Positions 20,565 through 32,295 of a stretch of 60,000 bases of DNA are shown here, piece by piece (the stretch's first letter is position 1; each line of letters begins with the position of its first letter). The notes beneath the pieces were generated by a model. That model did not search any database, had not been told where the DNA came from, and worked only from the letters and a program-made list of their open reading frames with translations. The translations under genes and the position numbers were made by a program. The stretch spans positions 23,114,062 through 23,174,061 of the forward strand of contig OU612074.1 of the NCBI GenBank assembly GCA_914767715.1, in the 5' to 3' direction. This stretch comes from Membranipora membranacea (Eukaryota > Bryozoa > Gymnolaemata > Cheilostomatida > Membraniporidae).

Positions 20565-23284
20565 GTTGATATTTCAGATGTAAATGTTCGTCAAGCGGAT
20601 GTGAAAAAACCGAAGTCCTGTCAATGGCAAATCTGAAGCAACGACCACATCATAGTTATATTGTGAGGCCAACCTTTGCACTCCCAATCAGAGTCAGAAC
20701 ACCTGTTCTGAACCAGAGAAGCCGTATTGATTCTGACATTAAAGCCCTAATGATAATCATCATCAATCATAGTGACACCAATGACATTCATAAATCTAGG
20801 GGTAGAAACCCTTCTAAAGATATAGTTAGATAATATTTTGATAGAGAACTTGTCATAATATTATTTTCATCTGGTCAAATCTAGATTGTCATATATTATT
20901 CAACATTTTATCAGCAGATCCGATGCAGAATTTTTCCTACATAAATGCAGAAGCAGTAACAATTCCAGTTCTGTGAGAAATACTACTTCCAGTAACAAAA
21001 TTAACCCATCACAACCCTTTATGACAGGAACGATCAATTCAATCAAATTCACATTATGAGAGATCTTTCAAATTTTATCTATCATGAACTGTGCATTAAC
21101 ACCTTTGTGATGTTTTTTCTTCTTAAATTTTTGGGTAGACCTATTCTGTAAAAGTAAATCTCAACGATTGAGTATTGACAAAAATAAAGTTTGACATACA
21201 TATTTAAATAGATATCAATTGTGATAAATTTTCCAGCAGATTATGCGGAGATCAAACTACAATATTTTTTTCTATATAAATACAAAAAAAGCAACAACAA
21301 AAGATAATCTAGTTTAGTGAGATATTTTTCTCCCCATTACCAAGTTAACCCATTGAGACTGAGAGCAGATCTATTGCAACTTATAACTATCTTATCAAAT
21401 TGTGCTTTCACTCAACAGCCATCCTGGTTTCAATTACTACTAGAATGCTCGGCAAAGTCAAGTAGCAAATTGGTCATAGCAGTGCAAAGAGCAGGGAAGT
21501 AATGAACATTTCTACCTGCTTAAAAAATCTGAATGTTGAGTTAATAACGGAGGTTATACTATGAAGTACAACAGTCAAAATGGCCTGAAAGAGCTTGAGA
21601 GTTTTACAATCAAGGGATGTCAATATCCTACAACTACAAACGTTTTGCCCTTATTGAAATCAGTAATGAGTAAGTTATAGTAAGTCAAGGTAAGTCGAAC
21701 CCAATTGAGAATTGATGGTACAGTTCATGGCAAAGTTTTAATTGCTTATTAAATGCCTGACATGGCACTATCCTGACGTATTCATTTTTGTAAATATGAA
21801 TATGAATAAATACATATAAAAAAAAATTTATATACATATATCAAACAAGCCATGGAGAGAATTGTGTTCAGGCCTACAGCGATTCGATTCTCTGGATATC
21901 TATCAAAGCGACACTTTGCATTGTCTGTTGCATTTTCTGTTGCATAAAATGACATCTGAGACTAGTTTATTCTGCGAGGTTTAAATTTTAAAATGCAACT
22001 CAACTACCTTATAGAACAGCTCAGTAGTAGTGCCCTGTCTCGCCTAGTCATTCTTACTGACATTTAGCAATTCAAGTAACAGCTCAGACGTCAAGAGAAT
22101 ATGTCAAGAGAATAGTCAACTGAAATATAATATTATTTTCATGAGTTCTTTCTGCTATCAACACTAACTAAAAGATGATCAGTGATTGAATAATATGACT
22201 GTGACACTATGATAAGACGATGCTATTCCTAAGCAAAAACCTGACAATAATAAGTGACAATAAAGATCTGATCAATTACAAAAATTGTTGCACAATAAAA
22301 CCAGCTGGGTGACAAAAGGTTAGATACTGCATGTCCTAGGCTCCATGAAAGCAGACACCAGAATCTGTATTTGGTTGGCACTCTGAGGGAGGCATACGGT
22401 CACAAGAACTTTATCAAACCAAAGTTTGCGATGGGGGGTCGATTCAGTACATCCACCACAAAGTAAGTACAGTTCAGAGTACATGCGTTGCAATGTCACC
22501 ATATTTAAACCTTTATGGTGGTCAATCAGATTTATCTTCCGAAAGCTGAGTGAGCTTCTTGAAGATTCAGCTGATATGACTTTCCCACAATTATTCCGTG
22601 ATGTCACAGCTGAAAACTAGTAGCATTAAGGCGAATATCTGATGGAATCAATGACACCAATTTTCTTCTCGGGGAGGGGGGTGTGTTTTGGGGGGGGGGT
22701 GTTTTGCAATAATTCTGAGAGAGTCTCCGTTGTCTATGCCATCCGAAATGAGGGTAAATATGCTCCAGTCTTCCGGGACCATATTACATTGGTACCCTTG
22801 TTAAATGTTATTCATAAACGAAAGTATCAACAACTAAAGAGGATACATATCAGGCATACATATTATGTATCCTTGAAGCAGAGTACAGAGGCTACATATT
22901 TCAATCTGGCGTTTGCTACACTTTTTCTGAAAACTAAAAAATTCCGATGCATGAGGTGCTGGTCTGCACCCCAAAGTTACTCATTAATACGCTTTGCATA
23001 TGTGCCTCAAGGGTACAACATAAATATCCTTTTGCCTGCTATATGTGTCATTTTTTCTTTGAAAGTATTGCCCTAACCAGACTGTATTCTCAAAATAAAT
23101 CTATTTTCTCACAACAATTTAAATTGCTGCCAATGAAAACTTCACTCAATAATAGTGGAACCCGATGTTATCTATATCAGTTTCTAAGATCATCTCCAAA
23201 TAAATAAAAACTAACTATTTGAGTATGTTGTGTCATTTCAGTCTGCATCTAATCTATGGCCTAACACCAATACTTTTCTTCATA

Positions 23285-23313
23285 ATGAATGAGCCCAATT
23301 CCCATTGACATAG
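23285..23313 (+). CDS. copy B start exon, interrupted by TGA
   Basis: ATG at 23285 (A at -3) gives MNEPNSH and then TGA (23306-23308) before a GTAAAA donor. Copy C lacks the six bases ACATAG and reads MNEPNSHW straight into the transmembrane exon, so the stop comes from a 6-base difference that keeps frame. A CATTTCAG acceptor at 23241 suggests an upstream 5' UTR exon. The start choice rests on the phase fit in copy C. Confidence 0.55.
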
Positions 23314-23571
23314 GTAAAATCTTAAGACAAGAAGGCATACCTTCTGAGTAATATCCAAAGATTTTGATAAGTTACGAGCCTCAAAATATAAGCTATAAAC
23401 CAATATATTATTATTGAGATGAATATGCTAGCCCATGTCCCACATTGAAACATTGAAACATTTAAACTGCGTTAAGTGAGATCTGAGTTTTGAGATATGA
23501 AACCAATACATTATTATTTTGCTCAACCCTCAAACTAACAGGTGAATATTACTTACTTTCAATCGCTACAG

Positions 23572-23726
23572 GCTGACACAGAAGAGTCAAAAGATACTTA
23601 CTAAATACCTTATCGCTGCCTCGGCAGCAGCTCTTCTCTTTCTTATCATCACTATAGCACTGGTTATAGCCTTGGCTTCTAGGGGAATATCATGCAACAA
23701 GTCAGTCATAGCAGAGCAACAAGCAG
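23572..23726 (+). CDS. copy B exon, cytoplasmic tail and transmembrane helix
   Basis: Phase 2 to 1. It reads LTQKSQKILTKYLIAASAAA, then a run of Leu, Ile, Val and Ala (LLFLIITIALVIAL), then SRGISCNKS. A basic stretch before one hydrophobic helix fits the type II topology of M13 proteins. Confidence 0.9.
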
Positions 23727-23957
23727 GTTAGTCTGAACTCAAGTCTTTCTCATATCTGTTGATTAACACGGAGAGTGGCACATCTTCTATCCTGCTACCG
23801 GCAAGGTCTTTCGTTCATAACTGCCTACAAGGTTCGGTGATTTCTTTCATTTGCAATCTCCTGTGAGTTACCTCAAAACTACAATCATTTCAATAAAGTG
23901 ATGAGTGAGCTTCCTAATTACAAAACGAACAAAGCTGCTCCTGTGCATTGAATCTGT

Positions 23958-24112
23958 TACGATACAACATACAGTGGTGTTCGTACCGCTGCACAACACA
24001 CAGGTCTTCAGTCTACAACCTCCTCATGGCCGGCCCCAGCAGCATAAACCCACCCCTATGTGTTGGTGAGCATCTCAATCAATCTCATTGATTCCTCAGT
24101 GCATCACTTCTT
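23958..24112 (+). repeat. dispersed ~190-bp repeat, copy 2
   Basis: Same family as 866-1065, here in the intron before the small GGESDVC exon of copy B. It is shortened in the middle relative to the 866 copy. Confidence 0.55.
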
Positions 24113-24150
24113 GCTCTTTATCTATTAATTACATTCCTGATGATTTGTAG

Positions 24151-24195
24151 GTGGTGAGTCTGATGTGTGTTTGACAGCAGCTTGTGCACAAGCAG
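24151..24195 (+). CDS. copy B 45-base exon, CLTAAC
   Basis: Phase 1 to 1, reading GGESDVCLTAACAQA. This is the conserved VCxTxxC disulfide that opens the M13 ectodomain. Confidence 0.92.
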
Positions 24196-24544
24196 GTGAG
24201 TTAAAACTGAACTTATTTAATCGAGGTAACAAGTGAGAACTTTTATTTTTTGTAGCTTTTTTTTCTACAAGTGTTTATTGTCTTATAATTGCAAGGAGAA
24301 TAAGGTTTATAAAAAGTGACTAAAAACTACAAAAGGGCCGATCAGATAGTTGGAAATTAGAGTTATGACAGCCCTGTTCAACACACTGTAGTCCCTAGTA
24401 ATCCCTGTAATCCCTAGTCTGTGAATTCAAATTTTACTGAAATATGGTGTCTTTCAAAACAACAAAATCATGTCACAAATCTACTCTGTGGTGAAGATTT
24501 AAGAGTCGGAGCTTTATTAGCTGGGAAAACGTGTCATAAACATA

Positions 24545-24645
24545 CTTTGGGAGTGAGAGGGCTTGATTTGTTAGTGCGACGATTTTCAGCATGCAAAGTG
24601 TTGAAGGTCCTGGGTTCAGATATTGATGCCTCATCCTTCAGGCAC
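24545..24645 (+). repeat. decayed tRNA-SINE fragment
   Basis: It contains GTGTTGAAGGTCCTGGGTTC, similar to the B-box region of the 25791 SINE. The counterpart is 58755-58855. Only the head region is recognisable. Confidence 0.4.
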
Positions 24646-25320
24646 CTGCTTTTTGGCTGCCTGTAATTAAGAATGTGATTGAACCTTGCGATTCCTATCC
24701 ATCAAGTGAAAGTTCTGCTTACTCATCCTCTCAAGATCCAATTTATCAATACTATTCATGAAATGAGGAACTCATAGTGCTTTCATAACAGAGAAATCAT
24801 GAAACTTAATAGACATCATGAAAGCTGATTTAATCTTTGTCACCTTGTTAATATATATTGGCTGCAGGTGTCTCTGAAATATTTGCCAGCTGGTATCGAA
24901 TTTTCTCTTCTTCACAAATTTGTTTAAACAATTTTTTACTTAGGAATATAAAAAACTTGTTTGAGAAAAATTGGGGCCGAAAATGAGCCCAAAACATAAT
25001 AGGTGTAGCCTATCATAGATGGATTTGACGACAAAAAACCATAAGAGCTGGGACTCGGATCGATAGAGGGTAACACACTGCAGTAATCAATCACATTGTG
25101 GACCAAATTAATATTGTTAATTTTCATATAACTGACATAATTTTGTTATTTTTTGTGTTAGGCATGTCCATCCCGTTTTCATCCTTTCTTCATTGTTCAC
25201 TACCTTGTCTCATAGTCATTGGGTTTGAAGATTTATGAAACATGATACTATTTGCTTCCCTGCAGTGATCAGTTCAATAAAGTTCATATCATTATTACTG
25301 TTATATTATTCATTCATTAG

Positions 25321-25482
25321 CAAGCAAAATGATTGACAGTCTTGACACAACTGTTGACCCTTGCGATGATTTCTATCAGTATTCATGTGGAGGATGGATC
25401 GATAAGAATGTAATACCAGAATCTAAATTCAGCTATTCAATGTTCAAAGAGCTCGGAGATGAAATGGCAGTGCTGATCAGTG
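25321..25482 (+). CDS. copy B exon, DPCDDFYQYSCGGW
   Basis: Phase 1 to 1. It reads SKMIDSLDTTVDPCDDFYQY and then SCGGWIDKN, the signature at the start of the Peptidase_M13_N domain. Downstream of GGWID it differs from copy C by eight replacements within about 20 codons. Confidence 0.95.
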
Positions 25483-25790
25483 GTGAGAATTAGTTTAGCC
25501 ACTTTATGATTTCATCGGAGTTGGCTACCAAATGTTGTTTGGTATATCTTTTTCACCTCTTGATTGATATGGCAACAAGTTTCTGCCTGAACTATCGATT
25601 TCCGATTCATTGTTTTTTTTTTTAAATTTGCGAATCATTATATTACCATTTGGACTAAGTCTACCTCAATAACCTTTCAAAATAGAAACCAACAGCCAAT
25701 GACCAGAATAGTATACAGCCACAGAGCTATGCAAGGAAAGGAGTATTGTTAAGTTACCGTATTATATATACAGACGAGTCTCTCAATTAG

Positions 25791-26075
25791 GTGGTGGCTC
25801 GGTTGGTTAGAGCGCTGTCTTTTAGTATGCACATGTTGAAGGTCGTGGTTTCGAATCCCAGTGCATTCCATCGACTACTGGGGTTTGGTTGGCCCCAAGG
25901 TGTGCTCTAAGCTTCCTGCAAACAGAGAGCAAACTGGCGCAGATTTTGCGGCCTTGCCATTGAGGCACTAACATTTCGCCGTCCGTGATTCGAGTTGTGG
26001 CGAGTGATTTGACATCTGATTTTAATCGACCTTATCGACCATTTTAATCGACCGTTATCTGAATCCTAGACCAGA
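25791..26075 (+). mobile_element. tRNA-derived SINE, fullest copy seen
   Basis: A-box GTGGCTCGGTTGGTTAGAGC and B-box GGTTTCGAATCCC are followed by a body with TACTGGGGTTTGGTTGGCCC, AAGGTGTGCTCTAAGCTTCC and CTGGCGCAGATTTTGCGGCC. The 3' part repeats TTTTAATCGACC. It lies in the intron between the DPCDDF and YKAC exons of copy B. The window ends before the copy C counterpart. Confidence 0.85.
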
Positions 26076-26134
26076 GAAATGCCAGAACCAAGACAAGAAT
26101 GGAATAGTGGCAATTTTTTTTCTGTTTTTTATAG

Positions 26135-26218
26135 ATTTATTACTAGAAGAGAGTTTGTCGTCAGATACAAAATCAATGTTGGAGGCTAAAGACATGTACA
26201 AGGCTTGCGTCAACAAAG
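26135..26218 (+). CDS. copy B exon, YKAC
   Basis: Phase 1 to 1. It reads DLLLEESLSSDTKSMLEAKD and then MYKACVNK, matching the family's AxxLYxxCMN segment with its conserved Cys. Confidence 0.92.
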
Positions 26219-26767
26219 GTACGACCAAGTGATTGCATCTTCTGGGCTGATTACCTCTAAATGTTTGAAATATTCAAGAAAGCTGATGTTAGAATTTAAC
26301 AACATTAATCAAGAATTTTGGTGGTTTCATCAAGCCCCAAGCTATGACAGTCATAAAAACAGGGTGTTGTTGACAGATGATAGCTTCAGAACAAATGATA
26401 CCTTATTAGATACACCATGGCCGTAGTTTAGAAAAAATGGTAGGGAGGAAAAAGTGTGAGGCGATTCTGCAGTATCACCAGAAGGGGTGCTGTAACCTCC
26501 TCCCCAAGCAATTTAAGGTATATAAATAGCAATGGAAATCCTAGAGGAGCTGATAATGACGTGGAATATAATGTTTTTAGGTCACTGTATTCAGCTTTCT
26601 AGGGAAAGCAGTGCCTCCCTTCCCCCCTAGAACTACGCCCTGCACACAGTCGATGAGCTTTTCAGACCAGCTTCAATTTTTCGGGATGAATCCACATGAA
26701 TGTAAAATGCATAAATCGTGTCAATAAGAGTTTCTTATATAAAACACTATGTTTGTCCCTATTTCAG

Positions 26768-26970
26768 ATAAACAAGAGGAAGTATGAGTTGCCCCACTTC
26801 GTGACCTTCACACTGACTTAGGTGGATGGCCTATTTCTGATCCTAACTGGAACGAGACTGAGTTTGACCTGTTATACACACTGAGTGAGCTGAGTTTGCT
26901 CGGTCATAAGTATCTGGTGGATGTTTCGGTGTCTGCCGATGAAAAGGACAGCAAAGTTAATATTGTTAAG
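26768..26970 (+). CDS. copy B exon, LGGWP, with in-frame TGA
   Basis: Phase 1 to 0. It reads DKQEEV, TGA (26785-26787), VAPLRDLHTDLGGWP and onward to SKVNIVK. The stop sits where the family has a Gly, so GGA to TGA is the simplest change. A second acceptor, CTGACTTAG at 26821, would join in frame and skip the stop at a cost of 18 residues. Confidence 0.85.
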
Positions 26971-27151
26971 GTAAGTAAAACGGTGAAGTCTCCAAAGGGC
27001 AATGGTATTAAACTTCAATGACATGAACGCCCCATGGTGCAACTAGCTGCTTAATTATCTATATCGTATCTCAGGAAGTCTCTATGCTAAGAATGATTCA
27101 AATATAGGCATAAATCTTGTGTCTTTGGTCAACAATTTTCTTTACCTATAG

Positions 27152-27331
27152 TTGGACCAGTTTGTAATTAGCCTGCCTCACAAGAACTATTACTCTGAGC
27201 CTGAGTTCGCTAAAGAGAGGAACGCATACAAGACCTACATCAGAGAGATAGCGATGGCCATGGGTACTGACAACAAGACTGTTGACAAAGATGTCAACGA
27301 TATTATGGAGTTTGAGACATACTTTGCAAAT
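27152..27331 (+). CDS. copy B exon, LDQF...FE
   Basis: Phase 0 to 0. It reads LDQFVISLPHKNYYSEPEFA and ends IMEFETYFAN, the LPxxxYY and FExxLA landmarks of M13 proteins. Confidence 0.93.
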
Positions 27332-27767
27332 GTATGTACAAGTCTACAATGGGTTCAAATCATTCAGCTGGCGTTCTTAACCAATGCCAGCTGTATCATA
27401 ACAAGAATGTTCACATTACAGATTGATGAATTTGATATATTCTCTCTCCAACAATTGCTCAGTAATTTAACAAGAAATTAACCAATATTTTTAGCCTCTC
27501 AAGGTTGCCACTAGTTGTTAAGAGATCATGCTGAAAAAGTTAAGTAATGGTTATGTAAGGAAACTTTATCATTGTAGTGACATAATCGCTCCTTGATTTT
27601 TGAAAAGCAGATAAAGCTCCAATTGTAATACATCCTAGTAGGTTCTCAAAATGCTGACAAATTCTGTGAAATTTTGAGAATATTTTCAACACTCCAATTA
27701 TACGGGGTGGGGATGTTAGTTCATTAGTTGTTACTATATTGAGATAAAATTTTCTACATTATTATAG

Positions 27768-27851
27768 ATCTCCACAGAGCTTGAGAACAGAGGGGTACTC
27801 CCATATAACAGAGCCAAGGTATCAGACCTCACTACAAAATTATCTGATAAG
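27768..27851 (+). CDS. copy B exon, YNR segment
   Basis: Phase 0 to 0, 28 codons. It reads ISTELENRGVLPYNRAKVSD and ends LTTKLSDK, joining directly to FEWKKFLNLLF in the next exon. Confidence 0.9.
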
Positions 27852-28254
27852 GTGGGAATCAGCACTTTGTAGCAATTAAAAATGCCATACCTATACTCGT
27901 TGTGTTTCAGCTGACTTGGGAAGACCAGATGGAGAATTAAATAAATGTCACAGGGCTTTAGTTTGAAGTTGACTCCAACCAAGAGCTTTTGAAGTATCTT
28001 GATTCAAAAATTAAAGTTCAGAGTCTTTAAACATCAGTGATCATCTAGTCACGGTGACAGGACGAAAACTGTTCTTTTATAAGCTGGTCACATTTTCTCA
28101 GCCCATTTCCACTACAATTAAATACATCTCTCCTTATTTTGGTGGTCTAAATTGAAGTTGGACATGCATATTTTAATTATTGTTTGATTTCCAACCTGAC
28201 CTTTGAAGGATATAGCTCACCGTAGATGAATCTTATGATGATTTAGCCTTTCTG

Positions 28255-28695
28255 AATTGAATTGAATTTATTTTGGTAATTGTGTTAGAAACACATTACA
28301 ATTTAGGTGTGAACCATTTCTCTCTCGGTTGTTAAGCAGACGAATACTAAAAGGCACAAAGCTGCACAAAAATCTCGATATACTAATTTTTGGCATGATA
28401 AAATATTTACGATTACTTTTATAACAATGGCGTAAAATGTGTCTATCCTCAGCTATAACATGTTGAGCTAAATTAAAATACTCATGTCAACAAAACGGTC
28501 AGCTTCAAAAATGAAGCTGTTTTTCAAAAACAAACTTAAAAGCATATTCTTTTGTCTTTCAGTAGCACCAGTATACCAGAGTTCAATATTGTAGGTAAAA
28601 ATAGGAAGGATCAGTGATTGAAAGAGATACTGATCAAACGCCGAGTGCCCCTATTTCGAATCAGACTTGTCATTTGTTTTAACAGCTATGTTTAT
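28255..28695 (-). mobile_element. LINE 3' end relic in copy B intron
   Basis: The minus strand encodes pieces of a Jockey/CR1-like RT C-terminus in shifting frames (FDQYLFQSLILPIFTYNIEL, then AEDRHILRHCYKS and RLLNNRERNGSHL). It ends in AATAAATTCAATTCAA at the left border. Frames are broken. Confidence 0.65.
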
Positions 28696-28703
28696 CTTAA
28701 CAG

Positions 28704-28931
28704 TTTGAATGGAAGAAGTTTTTGAATCTACTCTTCGTCGATACGGATTTTAAGTTCACTGATGACACAGAGCTTGTGGTCCATGCTCCCGACTTCCTTA
28801 AAAAGATGGCGGAGAAGGTAGCGGTCACAACACCAAGAGTACTGGCTAATTACCTGGTGTGGAGAATCACAGAACGTAGGATTCTATATCTAAATCAAGA
28901 ACTCCAAGATATTCAGAATAAGTTCTGGCGG
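28704..28931 (+). CDS. copy B exon, FEWKKFLNLLF segment
   Basis: Phase 0 to 0, 76 codons. It begins FEWKKFLNLLFVDTDFKFTD and later reads TPRVLANYLVWR. In the family this covers the YLNxxF and LANYLxWR landmarks. The copy A counterpart lies left of the window. Confidence 0.93.
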
Positions 28932-29339
28932 GTAAGCCCAATATATTTAGAGATCATAATTCAGTCATGTTGGTATGATGGGCTGAATAATCATATATGA
29001 GTTGCAACAGATAGAAGAAAACATGAAATTGCTTGTCTTATGTAGCGATGTGTTAGCCCAACAAGTAACGAGTCGAATGACTTGTAAGCTTGTTTAACAT
29101 ATTTGTAATCGGTTGCTCATCTTTGCATATGCTCTGACAGCTGTACGCTCATCTACCTATTCATGTCTGTTCTGAGTAGGATCATTAAGCCAGTGGTCTA
29201 CTGAGATTTTGCCAAATTCAATGCAACAGGCACAGTCAGAGAAGGTTTGAGTCAACGGAACAGGGTTACACCAAGGATTATATCTTAGTCCTTGAAAATG
29301 CTAAAATCTAACGATGTTCATAATATTTTTTTTTTTCAG

Positions 29340-29468
29340 GTAGCGTATTCAGTCCAACAAAAGCCTCCAATATGGCGGGGTTGTGTACGTTATTTGAGTT
29401 ATGTTGACCTATGGGCTATTGGGAGATCGTTTGCTGACAAATACTTTAATGAAGAATCGAAAATTGCA
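29340..29468 (+). CDS. copy B exon, WRGCV segment
   Basis: Phase 0 to 0, 43 codons, starting VAYSVQQKPPIWRGCV. It is closer to the family consensus than copy A (WRxCV, and Gly in AIGRSF). Confidence 0.93.
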
Positions 29469-29696
29469 GTGAGTTGTATATTTTTACATCGCATTACTTG
29501 TGACGTTCATTTTGATAATTCATCATCACGTTCATTGAAGTTGGAATTTTCTTGAATCGACCTGCTCTCAAACACTTTAGAAAGGTTGAGGTTGATATAG
29601 TGTGATGTTTTACTTCCTCACGTAGGTAATACAATTTTAAAAGTACTTTGAGACTAAAATTTATTTACTGTTCATCAATATTGTTCTAACATCTAG

Positions 29697-29795
29697 ATGG
29701 AAGACATGTCAAATGAGGTTCGGCAAGCCTTTGATTTATCTATGTCCAAGACAGACTGGATGGATTCTCAAACCAAGCTGCTAGCAAAAGAAAAG
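29697..29795 (+). CDS. copy B exon, WMD segment
   Basis: Phase 0 to 0. It reads MEDMSNEVRQAFDLSMSKTD and then [13 protein letters not shown]. Two replacements from copy A. Confidence 0.92.
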
Positions 29796-29865
29796 GTGAG
29801 CAGTGTTTTCCAGTTGAGATTGTCTCAAATATGAAAATATCAGCTTGAGCATAATTATTTGATAC

Positions 29866-30058
29866 AACATACAGTGGTCCGCGTACCATTGCACAACACA
29901 CAGGTCTTCAGCTTCACACCATAAGTCAAGCGCTGTTTTGAGGCCTTCTCTAGTACAACCTCTTCATGGCCGGCCCCAGCAGCATGAAGCTACCCCTGTG
30001 TGTTGCTGAGCATCTCAATCAATCCCATTGATCCCTCAGTGCATTTTGTAAGTTTCGA
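29866..30058 (+). repeat. dispersed ~190-bp repeat, copy 3
   Basis: Paralogous counterpart of 866-1065 in the same intron of copy B. This insertion predates the A/B duplication. Confidence 0.6.
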
Positions 30059-30839
30059 TGGTTTCACATAATTGGTGTGTTTACGCTGTTGCGAAACCAG
30101 GGAGGCTCAACTCATCGGCGTAAATTCGCTTTCGTCAAGGCACCCGCCCCTTGTGCCACTCGTTCACTTCTCAAATTCACCACATTGAGCATAATTCAAC
30201 TCATACACAAGTCAGAGAGATGACTTGTTAGCGCTACAGCAAGTGGGCTGACTGTGATTTCCTGTCTTGCTCTGCCTGCCTTTTATGCGAGGGCCAAGCT
30301 TTTAATCCTATGTTTGTAATACCTTAGATCTAACTCAGACTCACTTTGATTTTTCGCCAAGGTTAAACTACTTTAATTTGAGTATTAAAAGCATAATTCT
30401 GCTTGGCCTTCTACCCCAAGCAGTTTGCTTATCATCAATTAAGGTAATGTCTAAGACCGATCCGAATATCAACATAACATATACTGTTGGAAAGCTACCG
30501 AGCTACTCGAAATGTTGTTGTGTCATTTCAGGGAGGAAATGAGGCAGAAAACGCTGTTTTTGTCAACGCAGGTGGAGGAGTCAAATTAATAGCAATAAAT
30601 TTTAAAACAAGTTGAATATATACTTAGAGATAACTCTCATTGTAGAATCTGATTTTCTTTGTTATATGACTAGTCTAAATTGACTTCTTATGTCGCGTCA
30701 TACAATGCATTTTTTTTGTAAAGCCGTGAAAATTTGTGAAACTCAATCATTCACTCAAAACAAAGCCTAGGCTCAAAAAAAAAATTTATTATGATGTTCT
30801 CTTAGAGTACCCTTAAAATGTCATAGACATTGACTTTCA

Positions 30840-31990
30840 ACAAATTAGCTTGCATATTGCCCTCATTCTAAGCCTTACAAGGATTATGACAAAATGAATT
30901 AAACGCTGGCCAACTCCACAAAACAAAGTGAGTGTGCTAATCCCCAGCTTACAAGTAATAGGATTACTTAGCTCCTGTCGTCGCACAACGCTTTTGCCAA
31001 ATCCATGCAGATGAGCTTTCTGCCTCATGTACTATGCTTTTTGTGGCTTGTTTGAGTGCTCTTCCTGAGAGCCCAACTCTAGTCTGAAATTTGGTAGCTG
31101 ATCTAGCCATGAATCCACGGCAGCCAACTTCCACTTCGAATAATTCGCAATTCCAACCTTTGTCTTGGCATTGTGTGACCAGATCTTCGTTTCTTGTCAG
31201 TTTTCTCTCATGCTCTATGAGAGATTTTCTTCCCAAGGCACCGTCAATTCCATCAGTATTAGTGCTTTTTCTATGTCAGACCAAGCAATTAAGTCCGGTC
31301 TTTGGTTTGTGATCACAATATGCTGCGGCATGCTCAGTTGCTCTGTGAGGTCGCGTCTCACCTGTCATTCTCCGCTGTTCGTTAATCCCTTTTTGCGCAA
31401 AATCTTTTCACGCGCTTCACCACCAGCATTAGCATATTCACACTTCTCCGTGACATAATTAGACAACACACTCAGGACGTGATTATGCCTACACATGTAT
31501 TTTAACAAGCTCTGTTGGCAATTCGACAGTATATGACGAAATGTGCCCATGGCAAAGCACTCGGCGCATTTGGAGTTTTCGGTCAAATTCCAGCGTTCCA
31601 GGTTTGCCGGGGTCGGTAGTTGATCATAGGCTGCACCAACCAGAAATCTGATCCTTTGTTTCTCCATCGACCACAATTCTGTCCATTTGAGCTGACGCTG
31701 CTCAACAGACTCCCAACAAGTCCACTGCCTTGTTGGGCTTGGCCTATAGCTTGTGTCTGGCGGCGCTCCTCTTCCATCTTGCGCACTCTCATCAACTTCC
31801 ATCTCCCGCCTAACCTGTGGGCTTTCCTTTGAGAACCACCGGTTTGCTTCCCAGCCGATGCCATGACATGCAGTTGTCACAGCATCCACCATCTCACTTA
31901 TCTCCAGTCGAGATTTGGCAGAATTCGAGGCATGAGTGCAAAAACATGATCATGAACGATGCAGACTTCACTGTCATCTACCATTATAAA
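30840..31990 (-). mobile_element. 3' part of an RLE-type non-LTR retrotransposon (relic, copy B intron)
   Basis: Paralogous counterpart of 1960-3300. Minus-strand frames contain YDQLPTPANLERW, CAECFAMGTFRHILSNC and [15 protein letters not shown]. Compared with copy A it lacks about 300 bases (A 2942-3237; junction near 31919) but keeps about 24 bases near 31197-31222 that A has lost. It therefore inserted before the duplication, and the two copies decayed separately. Confidence 0.85.
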
Positions 31991-32217
31991 GCTATCATAA
32001 TTTGTTTGAAGATGCAACTCAAGCTATTCGGAATCCTTGCAAAATAGTCTCTTCAATTCTCGATGCTGTACTAGTTTGAGTTTTCAAATGTTACCTCAAT
32101 CATAGTTGGTCATCATCAACGCCATTCCCAGCATATGCTGTTCGGATTGTGATTATGAATCGAACCCGAGCATCTTTTGACCACTGAGTTCTCATCACTA
32201 AATGTTCACTGTTTTAG

Positions 32218-32295
32218 CTTGCTGCGATGAATAATGACATTGGTTATCCGGACTGGATTCACAACGACACTGCGATGAATCTGATATACGAAGGG
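32218..32295 (+). CDS. copy B exon, IGYP segment
   Basis: Phase 0 to 0, reading [18 protein letters not shown] and on to IYEG. A good GTAAGT donor follows. Confidence 0.92.

Larger units (their letters stand above)
18811..23241. other. upstream region of copy B, no exon proven
   Basis: Conserved with 52434-57278. Any 5' UTR exons and the promoter of copy B would lie here, but I cannot point to a TATA box or transcription start. A 65-codon open frame (20075-20272) is conserved in length with 54069-54266, but all seven differences change amino acids and it has no recognisable motif. A 69-codon frame (20624-20833 / 54659-54868) is similar in character. Confidence 0.5.

Noticed and set aside
22642-23076. 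144-codon frame upstream of copy B as a protein or N-terminal exon
   Set aside because: In the C counterpart (56694 onward) indels in the G-run break the frame near the start; no motif and no in-phase donor to the transmembrane exon.
27911-27944. Possible small exon LTWEDQMEN after a TGTTTCAG acceptor in copy B
   Set aside because: It hits TAA at once, and the flanking exons (27768-27851 and 28704-28931) join perfectly in phase without it.
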